In this document: positions 7,662-15,898 of the stretch, in pieces
How positions within the stretch are numbered: position 1 is the stretch's first letter
Layout of the letters: the number at the start of each line of letters is the position of its first letter
From: Sphingomonas_E sp042693015
GTDB taxonomy: Bacteria; Pseudomonadota; Alphaproteobacteria; Sphingomonadales; Sphingomonadaceae
DNA: 64,000 nucleotides
Reading direction: 5' to 3'
NCBI RefSeq assembly: GCF_042693015.1
Contig: NZ_CP170544.1
Location: 4,278,001-4,342,000 of the forward strand
Made by a program: the position numbers and the translations under genes
The notes under the pieces: generated by a model
The model's database searches: none
Told to the model about the DNA's origin: nothing
Seen by the model: only the letters and a program-made list of their open reading frames with translations

Positions 7662-8715
7662 AATCGCGATTGCGGGCCGAAAGATCGGCGGCGCACATGC
7701 TCCCTATGTGATAGCGGAAATGTCCGCCAACCATAATGGTGACTTTAATCAGGCCCTTCGCATCATCGATGCCGCGAAATCGGCGGGCGCCGACGCGCTG
7801 AAGATACAGACCTATCGCCCCGATACGATCACGCTTCGGAGTACGTTGCCCGATTTCCAGATCCAGGGCGGATTATGGGCGGGGCGCACTCTTTACGAGC
7901 TATATGAATGGGCGCACACGCCCTGGGAATGGCATAAGCCCTTGTTCGATCATGCCCGGAAAACGGGCATCACCATCTTCAGTTCCCCGTTCGACACCAC
8001 TGCCATCGACATGCTCGAGGATTTGGGTGCACCCGCTTACAAGATAGCCTCGTTCGAGGCGGTGGACCTGCCGTTGATTCGTTATGCCGCGCAAACCGGC
8101 AAGCCGATGATCATCTCCACCGGCATGGCAGACGCGGAGGAAATCGCCGAGGCTGTGGAAGCGGCGCGCGCGGGCGGCTGTACCCAGCTTGCCCTGTTGC
8201 ATTGCGTGAGTGGCTATCCTGCGCCGGCCGAAGACTATAATTTGCGCACCCTACCCGACATGGTAGCGCGCCACGGTCTTGTTACTGGCCTGTCTGACCA
8301 TACGCTGGACAATACCACCGCAATCGCGAGCGTGGCGCTTGGGGCCTCGATCATCGAGAAGCACTTCACCCTGGATCGCAACGGCGGGGGGCCGGACGAC
8401 AGCTTCTCTCTTGAGCCAGCTGAACTGGCGGCTTTGTGCACCGGCACGAAAACCGCGTGGGCCGCGCTGGGCAAAGTAGATTACGGTCGCAAATCGAGCG
8501 AACAGGGCAACGTACAGTTCCGCCGCTCGCTCTATTTCGTGAGGGACATGAAGGCCGGCGAGACGATCACCGCCGATGCGGTGCGCAGCGTACGGCCGGG
8601 CTTCGGGCTGGCACCCAAGCACATGGATAGTGTGGTCGGTGCGAAACTGACGCGGGACGTGGCGATGAACACGGCGATACAGCCTGATGCCATCAGAGAT
8701 TGGGCTGACGAATGA
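7651..8715 (+). CDS. pseI: Pseudaminic acid synthase
   Basis: 354 residues. Condenses the released 2,4-di-N-acylated 6-deoxy-altrose with phosphoenolpyruvate to give pseudaminic acid; NeuB-family TIM barrel followed by an antifreeze-like SAF domain. Seen here: IAEMSANHNGD near 21-31, the substrate region LKIQTY, SSPFD, KIASFE, ISTGMA, HCVSGYP, and GLSDHT and EKHFTLDR typical of the family. The C-terminal 70 residues (RRSLYFVRDMKAGETIT onward) form the SAF domain. The ATG at 7651 has GAGGGGCAGG upstream. It overlaps the next gene by four bases. Confidence 0.93.
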   Translation: MTIEIAIAGRKIGGAHAPYVIAEMSANHNGDFNQALRIIDAAKSAGADALKIQTYRPDTITLRSTLPDFQIQGGLWAGRTLYELYEWAHTPWEWHKPLFDHARKTGITIFSSPFDTTAIDMLEDLGAPAYKIASFEAVDLPLIRYAAQTGKPMIISTGMADAEEIAEAVEAARAGGCTQLALLHCVSGYPAPAEDYNLRTLPDMVARHGLVTGLSDHTLDNTTAIASVALGASIIEKHFTLDRNGGGPDDSFSLEPAELAALCTGTKTAWAALGKVDYGRKSSEQGNVQFRRSLYFVRDMKAGETITADAVRSVRPGFGLAPKHMDSVVGAKLTRDVAMNTAIQPDAIRDWADE

Positions 8716-10166
8716 ACATCCTCTTGTTATCGAATAACGGACCAAATTACTTTAATTTTTTCAATGCTTTAAGTTCCATGTTCATGCGGGACGGCGCGCG
8801 CGTCTTCGTGGCGGTGGACTGTGCATTCTCGCGGGAAGAAAATCGATTAGACGCTGTGGGTTTTGATGGGATCTACGATTTCTCCGCCTTTTTCATGGAC
8901 CATCGGACTGATCGCGCGATCCTGCATCGCTATGCTGCGTTCGACCTCAACGGCGCGCTGCTTTCCGATTTCGAGCGCGCAGAAGCCTATGGCATCTGGG
9001 GCGATAAAGCCGATATCGACTATTTTGATCGTCTTAAAAGCGCCCTGCTCACCTATTTTGACTGGATTTTTGAGAAGCATGCGATCGACACGGTGCTGTA
9101 TGAAGGCGTGTCGAACAGCTTCGCGCATTACGCGCTGTTCGTCGCCCAGAGCAGAGGGGTGCGATACTGGGGCTTGAGCGGTTCCCGCTTGCCGGGTCGC
9201 TTCTCGCTGACCGCCGACCCGCTGGCAGACAACGAGACTGAGCGACTATTCCACGAAATTCAAGCGGGTAGGGTGATCGTAGAGCCGATAGTGCGCCAGT
9301 GGGTGCGCGACTATATCGATGGGATCGAAAATATTACCCCTGATTACATGAAGATCAACGGACTTGAGCGCATTGCGATCGTGAGCCGTTATTTGCGGCG
9401 CGACAGGCTGAAGAAAATTCGGTCGCTTGCGCGGCATGCCTTTGACAGCCGGACGGCTGCCTTCCAGGCAGGCAATCCGCTACGCACCCACGCCAGTCTG
9501 TTTTTGCGCAATCTGAAGCGGCGCGTTCGCGCGCGGGATGTGACGCGGTTGTATGGCAAGCCGGTCAGTGGCGAACATTTCCTCCTCTACCCGATGCATT
9601 TCCATCCAGAGGCGTCCACTTCCATTCTCGCCGGGGCCTATCTCAACGAATATGAGGTGATCCGGAACATCGCTTTCAGCCTTCCTGAGGGTACGCGCCT
9701 GTATGTCAAGGACCATGTCAGCGCGTGGGCGTATCCGACACGCGACTTCTACCGGCGTATCCGTCGCCTCCCCAACGTCAGACTCCTTGGCCCAAACGAA
9801 CCGACGAAGCAGTTGATCAAGCAGTCGGTCGGGGTGATCACACTCACCAGTACCGTCGGATATGAGGCGCTGCTCCTGAAGAAGCAGGTCTTCCTCTTCG
9901 GAACGGTCTTTTTTGGTTTTCATAAGGGGGTGACGAAGATCGATAAGCCCGCGCGATTGCGCAGCATCCTCCAAGAAAGGCTCGCCACGCCCCCCGAGTG
10001 GAACGATCAGTATAATCAGGATTTTGCCAGCGCCTATTATCTGGCAACGTTGCCGGGCAGCCTTAACCTGATGCTGCCGGCCTGCAAGGCTGGCGAGTTG
10101 GCGGAGCAGGTTTATATGCAGTTGTCGGCAAGGGCCCGACACCTGAGCGAGCCAATCACCGCGTGA
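8712..10166 (+). CDS. Capsule-synthesis-type glycosyltransferase, candidate pseudaminyltransferase
   Basis: 484 residues. The N-terminal part begins MNILLLSNNGPNYFNF and has a Rossmann-like alternation. The C-terminal half (about 295-440) has the pattern of KpsS/LipB-like capsule transferases of GT-B fold: YPMHFHPEAS, YVKDH, a PNVRLLGP segment, and LTSTVGYEALL followed by KKQVFLFG. Enzymes of this class transfer Kdo or nonulosonic acids from CMP-donors. It is directly coupled to pseI (ATGA), which makes it the best candidate for transferring pseudaminic acid to the growing repeat unit in the cytoplasm. Donor and linkage are inferred from position only. The first 60 bases are AT-rich. Confidence 0.65.
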   Translation: MNILLLSNNGPNYFNFFNALSSMFMRDGARVFVAVDCAFSREENRLDAVGFDGIYDFSAFFMDHRTDRAILHRYAAFDLNGALLSDFERAEAYGIWGDKADIDYFDRLKSALLTYFDWIFEKHAIDTVLYEGVSNSFAHYALFVAQSRGVRYWGLSGSRLPGRFSLTADPLADNETERLFHEIQAGRVIVEPIVRQWVRDYIDGIENITPDYMKINGLERIAIVSRYLRRDRLKKIRSLARHAFDSRTAAFQAGNPLRTHASLFLRNLKRRVRARDVTRLYGKPVSGEHFLLYPMHFHPEASTSILAGAYLNEYEVIRNIAFSLPEGTRLYVKDHVSAWAYPTRDFYRRIRRLPNVRLLGPNEPTKQLIKQSVGVITLTSTVGYEALLLKKQVFLFGTVFFGFHKGVTKIDKPARLRSILQERLATPPEWNDQYNQDFASAYYLATLPGSLNLMLPACKAGELAEQVYMQLSARARHLSEPITA

Positions 10167-11356
10167 AACAGGTAGATATGACGCCGATTGAAGTTCTTTG
10201 CGTGTCCGACTATTTTCTTCCCGGATTCAAGGCCGGAGGACCTATCCGGACGCTCAAGAACATTCCGCTGCTGCTCGGCGGCGCGGTCACATTCTCTTAT
10301 TTGACGAGAGACAGGGACTTAGGCTGCAAAGAACGTTACGACAATATTACGAGCAATGAATGGGCTTTCTATCCGCATGGGCGGGTATTTTATGCGACAG
10401 AAGCCATGTTCGGGCTGCCCGCCTTGTCTCAGGCAATATGTACGTCCGATGCGAGTATCATTTACCTGAACAGTTTCTTTAGCGTCAAGGGGTCGATCGC
10501 TATTGTGGTTCGGAACTGGGCCAAGCCTTTTGGCAAACCCATCCTGCTTGCCCCTCGGGGTGAGTTTTCCCCCGGTGCATTCGCGCTCAAGAAATATAAG
10601 AAGCGCCTATTCATGGTGCTTGCTCGCGTGCTGGGCCTGTACCGCAGAGTGTGGTGGCACGCCTCCACCAAAGAAGAGCAGCAGGATATCCTGCGGCATT
10701 TCCCGCGGGCGGAATCACGTATATTCACGGCCGAGGATCCGGTCGAAATGGTAGAGGCAACCGCCGTGCCTGATGTAGAAAAGACGGCAGGCATCGTACG
10801 ACTGGTCTTTGTGTCGCGGATAAGTCCAAAGAAAAACCTCAAGGGATTGCTTGATATTCTGAAAGGACTCTCCAGCCGGATAATATTATGGATTTATGGG
10901 CCGATCGAGGATGTTGCATACTGGCAACGGTGCCAAGCAATGATCGACGATATGCCACCGAATATTGCCGTGGAGTATCTTGGGGAGCTTAGGCCAGACG
11001 AGGTAAGGCATGCATTCGCCGAGGGTGATCTCTTCGCCTTCCCGACCCATGGAGAGAATTTTGGCCATGTGATTTTCGAAGCACTGAGCGCTGGCACGCC
11101 GGTGCTGGTAAGTGATCAGACGCCGTGGGAGCCGAACGCGACCAAAGCCGTCATACGACTTTCGCTGAACGATATCGACGCCTGGCGTGCGCAGATAGAG
11201 ACAGTTGCGCAATTGACGAATGCCGAACAGCAGGAGCGGCGGACAGATGCCCTGCGATACGCCAGGAACCATGCCTCCTGCGACAAGACGCGGCAGGACA
11301 ATCTGAGGATGTTCCAAGAGATCGCAAGGCGCAATCAAACGGAAGTAAGCGAATGA
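10163..11356 (+). CDS. GT4-family glycosyltransferase
   Basis: 397 residues from GTG at 10163; an ATG at 10178 would shorten it by five. It is a GT-B fold, family-4-like glycosyltransferase: an N-terminal acceptor domain with SDYFLPGFKAGGPIRTL near the start (a donor-entry loop common in these enzymes), APRGEFSPGA near 130, and a C-terminal domain with VSRISPKKNLKGLLD (around 220) and the ExxGxxxxE-type motif as PTHGENFGHVIFEALSAG near 300-315. It acts on lipid-linked oligosaccharide at the inner membrane face. The sugar is unknown. It overlaps the pseudaminyltransferase candidate and the dehydratase gene by four bases each, so it is part of the same operon. Confidence 0.8.
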   Translation: MKQVDMTPIEVLCVSDYFLPGFKAGGPIRTLKNIPLLLGGAVTFSYLTRDRDLGCKERYDNITSNEWAFYPHGRVFYATEAMFGLPALSQAICTSDASIIYLNSFFSVKGSIAIVVRNWAKPFGKPILLAPRGEFSPGAFALKKYKKRLFMVLARVLGLYRRVWWHASTKEEQQDILRHFPRAESRIFTAEDPVEMVEATAVPDVEKTAGIVRLVFVSRISPKKNLKGLLDILKGLSSRIILWIYGPIEDVAYWQRCQAMIDDMPPNIAVEYLGELRPDEVRHAFAEGDLFAFPTHGENFGHVIFEALSAGTPVLVSDQTPWEPNATKAVIRLSLNDIDAWRAQIETVAQLTNAEQQERRTDALRYARNHASCDKTRQDNLRMFQEIARRNQTEVSE

Positions 11357-12384
11357 TATTTAGAGATAAAGTTCTATTGATAACCGGCGGAACCGGCTCC
11401 TTCGGCAATGCCGTGCTGCGCCGCTTCCTGGAGTCCGACCTGCGCGAAATTCGCATTCTCAGCCGCGATGAGAAGAAACAGGACGACATGCGGAAGAGGT
11501 ACAATCACTCGAAGCTGAAATTTCACATCGGCGACGTACGCGATTACCAGTCCGTGTTGAATGCAGTGCGCGGGGCGGATTTCATCTTCCACGCCGCCGC
11601 GCTGAAGCAGGTGCCCAGCTGCGAATTCTATCCGCTCGAAGCGGTCAAGACCAACGTGCTCGGCACCGAAAATATGCTTGAGGCAGCGATCAATTGCGGC
11701 GTCAAGCGGGTGGTGTGCCTCAGCACCGACAAGGCGGTCTATCCGATCAACGCCATGGGCATCAGCAAGGCGATGATGGAGAAGGTCGTCGTTGCCAAGT
11801 CGCGCGTCACCGAAAGCACGGTGATCTGCGCCACGCGCTATGGCAACGTCATGGCCTCGCGCGGGTCGGTCATTCCTTTATTCACCAACCAGATACGCGC
11901 GGGACAGCCGATCACCATCACCGATCCGGAAATGACCCGGTTCATGATGACGCTCGACGATGCGGTCGACCTGGTGCTTTATGCCTTCGAGCATGGCAAT
12001 CCGGGCGATATCTTCGTCCAGAAAGCGCCTGCCGCCACGATTGCGACCTTGGCGCGCGCGCTCACCGAGTTGCTGGGTGCGCCCGGCCATCCGATCAACA
12101 CGATCGGCACCCGCCATGGCGAGAAGCTATTCGAGGTTCTGCTGAGCCGTGAGGAGATGGCTGCCGCCGAGGATCTGCAGGACTATTATCGCATTCCGCC
12201 AGACCTGCGCGATCTGAACTACGGGAAATTTTTTGAACAGGGCGAAACGCGTATTTCCGAGGCAAGCGATTATAATTCGCATAATACCACAAGGCTGGAT
12301 CTGCAGGGCATGCAGGCACTGCTGAAAAAGCTGCGCTTCATTCAGGCACTCATGCGCGGTGATTATGCGGAACCGGAGGAATAG
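11353..12384 (+). CDS. UDP-GlcNAc C5-inverting 4,6-dehydratase/epimerase (CapE/WbjB/FnlA type)
   Basis: 343 residues from the ATG at 11353 inside the upstream stop codon; a longer in-frame reading from 11125 lies inside the glycosyltransferase and is rejected. An extended SDR enzyme: NAD(P) loop TGGTGSFG at 11-18, HAAALKQVPSCEFYP near 80-94, STDKAV at 124-129 and MGISK at 135-139, where Met stands in the position of the SDR Tyr as in CapE/WbjB-type enzymes. It converts UDP-GlcNAc to the UDP-2-acetamido-2,6-dideoxy-L-arabino-4-hexulose intermediate. That is the first step to L-QuiNAc, L-RhaNAc or L-FucNAc and also the PseB product, so this gene may supply pseC. Confidence 0.88.
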   Translation: MIFRDKVLLITGGTGSFGNAVLRRFLESDLREIRILSRDEKKQDDMRKRYNHSKLKFHIGDVRDYQSVLNAVRGADFIFHAAALKQVPSCEFYPLEAVKTNVLGTENMLEAAINCGVKRVVCLSTDKAVYPINAMGISKAMMEKVVVAKSRVTESTVICATRYGNVMASRGSVIPLFTNQIRAGQPITITDPEMTRFMMTLDDAVDLVLYAFEHGNPGDIFVQKAPAATIATLARALTELLGAPGHPINTIGTRHGEKLFEVLLSREEMAAAEDLQDYYRIPPDLRDLNYGKFFEQGETRISEASDYNSHNTTRLDLQGMQALLKKLRFIQALMRGDYAEPEE

Positions 12385-12451
12385 TTTCGTTCGTTTTTCG
12401 CTATAAAAGTGCCGATGGTAGAGGCACAATCCAGCTGGAGCCGCTCGTAGA

Positions 12452-13354
12452 ATGCACGCCGATGATAGAGTAGTCTTGGTACTTGGCGCCGGTGGAATGC
12501 TGGGTAACGCCGTATTCCGTCTATTCGTGGATGATCCCAGTTACTCGGCATTCGGCACGCTTCGTTCTGCTTCGAAGACTCATTATTTCACACCCGAACA
12601 GCGTGACAGGCTGATCCAGGACGTGGACGTCGTGAGCGACGCGGCCTTGGCGGCGGTGTTCGCCAAAGTCGCGCCGTCGGTTGTCATCAATTGCGTGGGG
12701 ATCATCAAGCAGCATGATGCCGCAAAAGATCCACTGACGGCCTTGGCAGTCAATGCCATGCTGCCTCACCGCCTTGCCCGGTATTGCACGGCGGCGGGGG
12801 CAAGGCTTATCCATATGAGCACCGATTGCGTTTTTTCGGGCCGTGCCGGAATGTACTCCGAAAACGACTTTCCCGATGCAAACGATCTTTATGGCAGAAC
12901 AAAATATCTTGGCGAAGCGAGCTACCCGAACGCGGTTACTCTCCGCACATCCATTATCGGCCATGAGCTTGGCAGCCGCTATAGCCTTATCGACTGGTTT
13001 CTGGGCGAGACGGGATCGGTAAAAGGCTATAGTAGAGCCATTTTCTCAGGGCTCCCGACGATCGAAGTTGCGCGGGTTATCCGCGATTTTGTAATCGAGA
13101 ACCGGAACCTGTTGGGCGTGTATCATTTGTCCGCGACCCCGATCAGCAAGAATGATTTGCTGGCCCTTGTGAATGAGATTTATGAAAAACGGATCGCGAT
13201 CATTCCTGATGAAGTGGTCCAAATTGATAGGTCGCTGGACTCAATCCGGTTTAGGAATGCAACCGGATATGTGCCTCCGGCCTGGCCTGACCTGATAAGG
13301 GAAATGCATCGGGATTATCTGAAGCATGTCCGATCGGCCGAAGCAGAGGCATAG
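12452..13354 (+). CDS. RmlD-like 4-ketoreductase for a UDP-L-6-deoxy-HexNAc (WbvR/QnlA type)
   Basis: 300 residues, ATG with GGAG about 12 bases upstream. SDR of the dTDP-4-dehydrorhamnose reductase group: LGAGGMLG at 11-18, STDCVFSG near 123-130, YGRTK at 147-151 with the catalytic Tyr and Lys. A TSIIGHELGSRYSLIDWFL stretch is typical of reductases paired with CapE/WbjB-type dehydratases. It lacks the C-terminal cupin domain of WbjC/CapF (the L-FucNAc enzyme), which favours reduction to UDP-L-RhaNAc and then L-QuiNAc by the next gene. That choice of product is inference. A 67 bp gap separates it from the dehydratase. Confidence 0.78.
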   Translation: MHADDRVVLVLGAGGMLGNAVFRLFVDDPSYSAFGTLRSASKTHYFTPEQRDRLIQDVDVVSDAALAAVFAKVAPSVVINCVGIIKQHDAAKDPLTALAVNAMLPHRLARYCTAAGARLIHMSTDCVFSGRAGMYSENDFPDANDLYGRTKYLGEASYPNAVTLRTSIIGHELGSRYSLIDWFLGETGSVKGYSRAIFSGLPTIEVARVIRDFVIENRNLLGVYHLSATPISKNDLLALVNEIYEKRIAIIPDEVVQIDRSLDSIRFRNATGYVPPAWPDLIREMHRDYLKHVRSAEAEA

Positions 13355-13426
13355 CCGGTCGTTGCGAGCGCTGCGGCCATGACTTCAGCGGATTTTGACG
13401 TTCATATGCATGGGCGAGGAGCGGTA

Positions 13427-14557
13427 GTGAACAAACTGAAAGTCATGACGATCGTCGGTACGCGGCCTGAAATCATAAGAATGTCGCGGATTATTGCTCG
13501 CCTCGATCAGAGCTGCGAACAGATTCTAGTGCATACTGGCCAGAATTACGATTATGAGCTGAACCAGATTTTCTTCGAACAGCTCGGCGTTCGCCAGCCT
13601 GATATTTTCCTTGAGGCGTCCGGCGGATCGGCCGCGGAAACGATCGGTCGCGTCATCATGGCAACGGACAAGGCTATTCAGGACCATCTGCCCGATGCGG
13701 TTCTTCTTTTAGGCGATACGAACAGCTGCCTCGCCGCGATCGCGGCCAAACGGCGCAAGATTCCCATCTTCCACATGGAGGCGGGCAATCGTTGCTTCGA
13801 CCAGCGCGTGCCCGAGGAAACCAACCGCCGCATCGTCGACCATGTCGCTGACATCAACCTCACCTACAGCTCGATCGCTCGCGAATATCTGCTGCGCGAG
13901 GGTGTGCCGCCCGACCAGGTGATCAAGACGGGCAGCCCGATGTATGAGGTGCTGCACCATTATCTGCCGCAGATCCGCACCTCTGACGTGCTTCAGCAAC
14001 TCGGCCTGAACGCCGGAGAATATTTCCTGGTCAGCGCGCATCGCGAGGAGAATGTCGACGGCGAGGAAAGCTTTGCCGGGCTTGTGGCGCTGCTGAATGC
14101 GGTGGCCGAGGACCATGGTTTGCCGGTAATCGTCTCCACCCATCCGCGCACCCGCAACCGGGTGGAAGCGACGGGGGCCAGCTTCCACCCCGGTATCCGC
14201 CTGATGAAGCCACTCGGCTTTCTCGACTATGTGCAACTGCAGATGCACGCCAAGGCCGTGCTGTCGGACAGCGGCACGATCACCGAGGAATCCTCCATCC
14301 TCAATTTCCCCGCGCTCAACCTGCGCGAGGCGCATGAGCGGCCGGAGGGAATGGAAGAGGCCGCCGTAATGATGGTCGGCTTGTCGGTCGATCGGGTGCG
14401 CCAGGGCCTGGCGATTCTCGATAGCCAGGCTTCAGGCGAGGATCGCAGCCTGCGCCTTGTGGCTGATTACGCCATGCCCAATGTCAGCGAAAAGGTGGTC
14501 CGCCTGATCCATTCCTATACTGATTACGTGAACCGGGTGACGTGGAAGAAATATTGA
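13427..14557 (+). CDS. UDP-HexNAc 2-epimerase, non-hydrolysing (WecB/WbjD/QnlB type)
   Basis: 376 residues if started at GTG 13427, which has GAGGAG six bases upstream and gives the usual N-terminus (KLKVMTIVGTRPEIIRMS); an ATG at 13379 adds 16 unlikely residues. GT-B-fold epimerase family: GTRPEIIR near 10-17, HTGQNYDYEL, GDTNSCLA, HMEAGNR, PEETNRRIVDH, SAHREEN and the C-terminal SDSGTITEESS motif with the UDP-binding region. It inverts C2 of the L-sugar made by the two preceding enzymes, completing UDP-L-QuiNAc (or UDP-L-FucNAc). It overlaps the following glycosyltransferase by 16 bases. Confidence 0.88.
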   Translation: MNKLKVMTIVGTRPEIIRMSRIIARLDQSCEQILVHTGQNYDYELNQIFFEQLGVRQPDIFLEASGGSAAETIGRVIMATDKAIQDHLPDAVLLLGDTNSCLAAIAAKRRKIPIFHMEAGNRCFDQRVPEETNRRIVDHVADINLTYSSIAREYLLREGVPPDQVIKTGSPMYEVLHHYLPQIRTSDVLQQLGLNAGEYFLVSAHREENVDGEESFAGLVALLNAVAEDHGLPVIVSTHPRTRNRVEATGASFHPGIRLMKPLGFLDYVQLQMHAKAVLSDSGTITEESSILNFPALNLREAHERPEGMEEAAVMMVGLSVDRVRQGLAILDSQASGEDRSLRLVADYAMPNVSEKVVRLIHSYTDYVNRVTWKKY

Positions 14558-15759
14558 GCGGCGCGGGCAAACGACTGGCGCTGATCGCGGACACCTTTCC
14601 TCCTCTCAGGACTTCGGGCGCGATCCAGCTGCGCGATCTGGCGCGGGAGTTCGCGCGGCAGGGGCATGAACTGACGGTCATGCTGCCCTCTCCTGGCCTG
14701 CCGCGCGATCAGCCCTGGCAACTCGACGAAGCCGAAGGGGCGCAGGTGCTCCGCCTGCGTGCGCCGGCGACGAAGGATATCGGCTATGCGCGCCGCACGC
14801 TGGCCGAATTGGCGATGCCCTTCGCCATGCTGCGCAGCCTGCACGCCAGTCCCCTCGCCTCTCGGGGCTGGGATGGGATTATCTGGTATTCGCCCTCGAT
14901 CTTTCATGGGCCGATGGTCAACGCGCTCAAGCGGGCAGCAGGCTGCAGGGCCTATCTGATCATCCGCGACATCTTCCCTGAATGGGCCGCGGACATGCAA
15001 TTGATGGGGCGCGGCCCGATCTATGGCTTCTTCAAGGCAGTTGCCCGCTATCAATATTCGGTTGCCGATGTGATCGGCGTACAGACCGCGGGCAACCTGG
15101 CCTATTTCGACCACTGGCAGCGCAAGCCGGGCCGGACGCTGGAGGTGCTGCCGAACTGGCTTGATTCGCCGAGCAATCGGCCCTCCCCCATCCGGATCGC
15201 GGAGACCGCGCTCGCCGGGCGCAAGGTGCTTGTCTATGCCGGAAACATGGGCGTCGCCCAGAACATGGACGTGATCCTTGACGCTGCCGGGCGGCTGAAA
15301 CACCGCGCCGATCTCGGCTTCCTGCTGGTGGGACGCGGCAGTGAGCGCGAACGGTTGAAGCGAGAGGCCACGGCGCGCGGGATTGACAATATGGTTTTCC
15401 ACGACGAGATTGATCCCGACGCTATTCCGGATCTCTACAGCCAGTGCCATGCGGGTATCGTCTCGCTCGACCCGCGACACAAATCGCACAATATCCCGGG
15501 TAAATTCCTCACCTACATGCAGTGCGGACTGCCGGTTCTGGCGCATGTCAATGCCGGCAACGACCTTGCCGCGATGGTGCGCGACAATGGCGTGGGCGAG
15601 GTGAGCGAAGCGGGCGGCGCGTTCGATTTGGCCGAGCGGATCGAGCGGCTGCTAGGCGAACCGTTGGCGGCGACGGATCTGGGTGAAAGGTGCCGGAAGC
15701 TGTTCAGGGCCAACTTCTCGGCTGCCAGCGCCGTGCGCACGATCGCCGGTCATTTCTGA
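14542..15759 (+). CDS. WbuB-like glycosyltransferase (L-FucNAc/L-QuiNAc transferase)
   Basis: 405 residues, GTG start overlapping the epimerase gene. GT4-family GT-B enzyme of the WbuB group, with ADTFPPLRTSGAIQLRDLA near the N-terminus, IIRDIFPEWAADM at about 140-152, LVYAGNMGVAQNMD near 230 and a C-terminal NIPGKFLTYMQCGLPVLA segment. In many polysaccharide loci wbuB follows fnlABC or the equivalent L-sugar genes and adds the L-sugar to the lipid-linked acceptor. The same order here supports transfer of the product of the three preceding enzymes. The acceptor is unknown. Confidence 0.8.
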   Translation: MEEILSGAGKRLALIADTFPPLRTSGAIQLRDLAREFARQGHELTVMLPSPGLPRDQPWQLDEAEGAQVLRLRAPATKDIGYARRTLAELAMPFAMLRSLHASPLASRGWDGIIWYSPSIFHGPMVNALKRAAGCRAYLIIRDIFPEWAADMQLMGRGPIYGFFKAVARYQYSVADVIGVQTAGNLAYFDHWQRKPGRTLEVLPNWLDSPSNRPSPIRIAETALAGRKVLVYAGNMGVAQNMDVILDAAGRLKHRADLGFLLVGRGSERERLKREATARGIDNMVFHDEIDPDAIPDLYSQCHAGIVSLDPRHKSHNIPGKFLTYMQCGLPVLAHVNAGNDLAAMVRDNGVGEVSEAGGAFDLAERIERLLGEPLAATDLGERCRKLFRANFSAASAVRTIAGHF

Positions 15760-15898
15760 ACTAGGCTCTGAACCCAATCAGCTTGCCACTTCCTCCGGCT
15801 CAAACCGGTGCAGTGCCATGGGCGTAGGTCAATGACGACGCGGACCTCTGCCGCTTGGTCGATGAAAGTTTGCTGATCACCCGCGACTGCGATACGGG

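Noticed and set aside
10178..12384. Fusion of the glycosyltransferase end with the dehydratase (419-residue frame from 11125)
   Set aside because: The first 76 codons of that frame are out of frame with the glycosyltransferase gene and unlike any SDR N-terminus. The ATG at 11353 gives the standard dehydratase start.
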